Source: Sphagnum magellanicum
Lineage: Eukaryota; Streptophyta; Sphagnopsida; Sphagnales; Sphagnaceae
NCBI GenBank assembly: GCA_021904315.1
Contig: CM038918.1
Coordinates: 5,657,349 to 5,721,348 of the forward strand
Length of the DNA stretch: 64,000 nt
Direction: 5' to 3'
The notes under the pieces were generated by a model. That model saw nothing but the letters and a program-made list of their open reading frames with translations, made no database searches and was not told where the DNA came from. Below are positions 59,120 to 64,000 of the stretch, piece by piece; position 1 is the first letter of the stretch, and every line of letters begins with the position of its first letter. The position numbers and the translations under genes were made by a program.

Positions 59120-62100
59120 TGAATTGTCTGTGAGAGCACGCATTCCACTTTTCAAAAGCACCTTGCCCTTGGTGAAAGGAAAAGTTCCACTTGATAAAAT
59201 GCCCTCCAGATGCACTAGAACATTTTCTGCCAGTGCTTTACACGCGTGTGTGTGTGTGTGAGGGCCGTTTGTTTACTCGCCACAAAGTCGTGGCCAAGTT
59301 ATTCAAATAAAGCTTCAAAGGCAGGAAATAAGAGGTGGTTTCTGAGATGCCATATATACCTAGTTAACAAAGACATTTAGCCGCATAATATTGCCCTCTT
59401 TTAATTTAGCATAAAACATTTCGCCAATTTAGATTTACAATGTACATATGTATGTTTTTCATTTTTATATTTTTGGTTGAGCATTTTCATTTAATGTAAA
59501 TAGGTAAATATATGTTTCTAACAATTGCTTCTCTTAAGAGCCCTTTTCTTTTTTTTGTGTGTTTTTTTGATTGCTTGCAAGCTCTTTGTTGGCTTTGCCT
59601 ACCAAGGCAAGGAAGGATATTGTGTTTAGATTCATTATAGAGTATAGTAGCTTAAGGGATTTTTATAGGCCCCTAGGTAATAATAATAATAACAATAATA
59701 GGTCTATTTCTAAATATGAGGATTTTTGAAAGATGATATTTTGGCTTGTGTTGAAACTTGAGATTAGTTACAGAGTTATGATCTTTTGAAAGGTTTTGGT
59801 TTCTTTTTAAAGGATTTTTTTTTTTGAAGACTATATTTTAGTATGGTGAGATAATTGAATTTCCATAATTCTTCTTTTTCCTTAAGATACTTTTTAATGT
59901 AAATGGCAAGGCCACCGTGTGACACACCCCTTTTGTTGTATGAAAGTAAACGATGAGGAGGTGGAAGAATTTGACAACAATTTGTAAAACAACTTCCTTA
60001 GCAAACCCCGTATCAAGCTTAGGCCAAAAGGTCAACACGGTGCATTTGGGAAGAGACAAAAAAAAAACCCACATGGGGGGTTAGGTTGTTTGAATATTTT
60101 GGCCCCTTAAGACTCGGAGAAGAGCAACACTTGATTCAATCTTTTGAATTCTTGACCTAAATAAAAACCCTAGATGCATTAGGAGGGAGAGGGTTTCAAA
60201 AGTCAAATGGGTAATGACTTGTAGTGACATTTGCTATGGATGGTTGGAAAGAAGGGCAGATGCTTCATGTTCAATGGACATCCAAAGGAGTTTTCACCAC
60301 TCTTGTTTTAAGAAATTGTGGGGGTTCATATTAGTTAGTTGTGGGAACCCCAAAGCTCAATTTTTTATTTTATTTTATTTTATTTTATTGGTAATAGGCC
60401 TCTTTGATTGGCTCATTATTTTTTTTAAATCTGAAACTTTGGAGACTCCCCAATATATATTAAACATTATGCACTCCAAATATAGAAACATATAAGTCCC
60501 AACATTGGCCCACCTATGTAGGTTCCGAGAGGACAAAGTTGGGCAATGCATATGGGACAAAGTGAGTTGCTATTGGGAACATGTTGGGCAAAGCTTACGG
60601 GACAAAGTGAGGTGCATGTTGGGGAATACATTGGGAACTTGAGGAACATGTTGAGAACTCATTGAGAACACAGTGAGAATTTGATAAGAACACATTGGGA
60701 ACAACAACAAAAATTCAAAAACATTCAATATCCCCTCAGGGAAAAAAAACTGGGCCCCCTTTGGTGCATGCTAGCACATCTCATTGGCCCCGCAATTTCT
60801 ATGCCTACCTGTGTTCTTAACCATTTTTGGCCTAGGTTAAAGAAAAGGGCATAGTTGCAGGGACACTCTTAACCCTCTTAGAGCCCATGTTTAACCCAAG
60901 GAAAGTTGGGTTGGCCCTTACTTAGTCCACAAGGATTGTGTCTTTTGTAATGTTTAGAAGCAACCCAAGAAAACTTTGGTGTTTCTTTTTTACCATGGTA
61001 TGAGTGTGGGTGTTATGTCACTGCACATAATTGAAAAATCACTCTGTGCAATTCCCACCAGCCCTCCCAAGGCAAGCCTAAGGTTGTATGTGTACATATT
61101 ACACCAGCCTATGAGCAAAGGGTGCAATTCTTTTGAAGGCCTCCTTTCAGTTACTTGGTTTTGTTGGCTCTGTCCATAGGGAAGAGACCATGGTGTAGGA
61201 TTTAGCCATAAAATTTGGGCTCAGAATTTGATGTAATGTGTGAGTGACATTTGGAGTATACCATGTGTGCATATGATGGATTGTCATGTTCCATAGAAGT
61301 GTATGCATCTAGATGAGAAGCTTTAGGTCCACTAAGGCAGGTAAAAGCCCTAGGTTGAGGGCTTTACTCCATAAGGACTCACACAAGGTGAAGCTGAGTG
61401 TAACCCAAATCCAATAATTCCTGTCACTTGAGGGCTTTATTGTGCTTGAGGACCATGGTTGTGTGATGAGAAAAACTGCAAGTGGGCTTTCTTTACAAAA
61501 ATTATAAAGCCCATGCATGAATTGGACAAATTTTTTTGCCTCGTAACAAGGTGTCTAAGCACACCAAAAAAATCCTATTAGGTCTTTATATTTGAAGTTT
61601 GTGTTGCCATAAAGGGTAGAGTGTTTTGGCAATGAGCTACTTGTTCTTTCACACATTTACTTGTTTGGCTTGGTGCTAGATTCCTTTGGACAATTTATTT
61701 GCTTTCATAGGTCCTTTTCATTTATTGGCAAATAATTTTTCATAAAACATTTTCTTTTGGGGGAAAATTATTATGATTTGTTGGTCATTGCAACAGCTTA
61801 GGTTATAATGGGTCAACATACCAATAGGTTTCTTTCGATAAGGGTAAAATTATTTTTGCCCAAAATTAAGTTCATGGGCAATCCCCAAAATCTTTCTATC
61901 GTTTATAAGCCTACAATTATTTTTTGAAAAAGAAGAAGAGGTTTGATGCAAAGAGATAATGAGTAACTAATCAGCTGTAATGGGTTTTAGCATCACAAAT
62001 CTTATGTGTTGTATAAGAGATATTTAAGGCTAATGGCTACCCTTGTGAGGCTTGTCTAGTGAAACACCTTCTTGATTTAGCTTTTGCATTCCTACATTCC

Positions 62101-63500
62101 CAAGTTTGTAAGCATTTCCTTGTTCCTACCTCCTAACTAAATCTACACATCCCATGTCACATAGGGTTAAATCTACATATCCCATAACCCATAGTCTTAG
62201 TTGGAGTTTTCTTAAACTCAATTGATTCAAACTCAACTTGTTAACTAAATCTAAATTCGTTAGGACTTAATCTAAATGTGACTTTCATACAAAACTATTC
62301 TTGAAATGACTTTAAGTCATCCAAGTTCCCAATAGACAACATCAAATGATTTTTCCAAACAACACTAAGGTTGTCCTTAAGGAAAATGTGGGGCAATGCC
62401 ATAGTGTTGCCTTAGGACACCAACAAGATGCCCTAAAAGATAATTCAGGGTGACACCAAATGTCGCACAAGGACAACATTATGTTACCCCAAGAACAACC
62501 CATGATTACAAACCCATGTTGTCCTACAATAAGTTTAATTTGCCCCAAGTCTTAATGTCAAAACCCCTTGGCTTAAACCACAAGGTGAATCAAGGAATAG
62601 AACTTAGTCCATCAACTTGGCTTAACCACCCATGTTGCCACGATGCCCCATTGCAGTGGTCTTGGGGCGAGGCCTGCCCCATGTGAGTTCAACTTGTGTG
62701 GAAAGGCATGTCATTCACCTCCACTTCACAAAGGTTAACATCCTTGTTGACATTTTCAACATTTTGTCCCATCATAACAAGCCCCCACTCATCATGCATC
62801 TACCACAAGTCATTTTAGAATTAATTATTTCCTAACTTTTGTTTTATTTTTGTTGTGTTTTTTGGACTAGGAATAAGAGAAATCTTAGGAATCACTTCTA
62901 CCAATTTACATCATCATTTGTGACAACTTCCCACACCCATCACTCTCATTCTACCTATTGGCTCTTCAACCTACATTAGGGTTTTTCTATTTTTGAATCC
63001 ATGTTTAGGTTTCATTTTAATGACCCCAACCACCACACTAAGAGAAAGTTGTTAAACAAGCCAACAAATAATGTTGAATTAAGGTTTTACAATTATACCC
63101 CCTTTACCTTAAAGGACATGGGTCGCAACTCCATGCATTGGAACCTTCACCCCCACAAACTTAGCTGTCGCTTAGCTTTTAGTTAAGAAGCATGCCATTT
63201 AATTTTTATGCATTACTACCTTGACTGGACCTAATCAAATTTAATCAAGCCCTTTAAGAGTTATTTCCTAAAGTTAAACTCCTAAGGTCCATTTTTGTTG
63301 GTTGTTATCATCTCATTGCAATCTTCCACTTCATCCTTCCATGGAATAACTTCTTGAACAACTTGATCTTCCAACTTTTGTGAACTTTGTGTGCCCTTGT
63401 TTCTAAAACTTGAGAGTTTTCATACTTTCACCTTCATTTTTTGAAGGTTCATGTCACTATCAACACTTAGTTGAATTTGGGTTTCAACACAAATTTTTAT
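59120..63500. other. gene-poor spacer before the right-edge retrotransposon
   Basis: No supported gene. A run of ATTTT pentamers lies at about 60363-60390 and a degenerate GGGACAAAGTGAG / GGGAACATGTTG repeat at about 60535-60700. Part of 62-63.4 kb could be the 3' LTR and flank of the retrotransposon at the edge, but no LTR boundaries could be set. Confidence 0.4.
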
Positions 63501-63519
63501 TTCTTATGAATAATGGACT

Positions 63520-64000
63520 AAATGGTTCAACTTCACCCATTGTGCTTCCTTTGGGTGGCATCCTTTCCATTTTATAAAATATTGTTTGCCCAAACATCTA
63601 GTTTGTTTTATGCCCAAGATGCATTCAACTTCACTTATGAACTTATGTTCAATGATGTCAAATCCTAGGTGATAGGCTTATTTCCTATCTTTTTATTTAT
63701 TGTTTTTGTGGAATTGTCTCAACTTAGACATACAGAAAGTGGGATGCACCACGAACATCTATGGCAACAACAAAGTCTACACATCCAAATGTGGCCTATA
63801 AAACACCTTGTATGGCTTGCATATTACATTATGAAATAATTTGCGAAAGCTTCAAGCATCTTAAAGTCTTGAATATTCAAACACACAAGGTTGCCAACCT
63901 CAAATTCAATATGCATTTGAATCTTATTTTCTTGTTTCTTATAACTAGCCTCTATTTTTTCCAATTTTTTTTGGCTTTTGCATTTCTCTTTGCATTTCTT
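63520..64000 (-). mobile_element. minus-strand Ty3/gypsy chromovirus, 3' part, running off the window
   Basis: Read right to left: integrase C-terminal module at 63958-63740 (EFEVGNLVCLNIQDFKM, then frameshift and KPYKVFYRPHLDV, TLLLP), and an unbroken chromodomain frame at 63662-63520 (IEHKFISEVECILGIKQ, KQYFIKWKGCHPKEAQW). The chromodomain keeps the conserved aromatic and KWKG core. Domain order is that of chromoviruses, the same family as the element at 6.4-14 kb, whose chromodomain is more decayed. The rest of pol is outside the window. Confidence 0.75.

Noticed and set aside
1-64000. tRNA, rRNA, CRISPR, bacterial operons
   Set aside because: No tRNA B-box-like cloverleaf, no rRNA block and no regularly spaced repeat-spacer array was seen; introns and retroelements show nuclear plant DNA.

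Overview
This window looks like nuclear DNA of a land plant. The evidence is GT-AG introns, plant-type gene families (CKS1, a TRM11-type tRNA methyltransferase, an L18a-like membrane protein, a class A GATA factor), AT-rich gene-poor spacers, GA/CT microsatellites near the 5' ends of genes, and decayed Ty3/gypsy retrotransposons with chromodomains. Gene spacing of about 7-18 kb and long non-coding stretches suggest a large genome, for example a fern or gymnosperm. I cannot fix the species from sequence alone.

Layout. 1-16 kb is repeat territory. A plus-strand Ty3/gypsy element (5' LTR from about 1270, primer-binding site at 2187, gag to integrase up to about 6229) is cut off exactly where a 160-bp CACTA-like end begins, and a second copy of that end lies just before the LTR. 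Next comes a minus-strand chromovirus (about 6.4-14.0 kb) whose RT thumb to integrase-start segment (about 7.8-8.7 kb) is inverted. Then CKS1 (+, 17293-18896), TRM11-like tRNA m2G10 methyltransferase (-, 25533-28501), an L18a-like two-span membrane protein (+, 31162-33445), a PAS-domain protein (-, 35584-37459), an AT-rich region with a CACTA-like terminus (about 41-49.7 kb), a possible small transcription unit (about 49.8-51.3 kb), a class A GATA factor (-, 53871-55436), minisatellites and hairpins (56.8-59.1 kb), and the chromodomain and integrase C-terminus of another minus-strand chromovirus at the right edge.

The genes do not form a pathway. They are unlinked housekeeping or regulatory genes: cell cycle, tRNA modification, membrane protein, signalling and transcription. 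I reconstructed exon structures by matching splice-site phases to family conservation. The four family-identified models have consistent splice phases and full-length reading frames. The PAS gene's 3' half is less certain.

I did not find a clear undescribed system. The best leads are the PAS protein, which ends in a receiver-like VLVVDP and a stop with exon-like sequence beyond; tandemly duplicated TATA-like units and an MSA-like site upstream of CKS1; telo-boxes in a duplicated promoter of the tRNA methyltransferase gene; the internal inversion in the chromovirus; and a possible 42-residue two-exon membrane peptide at 50.7-51.2 kb.
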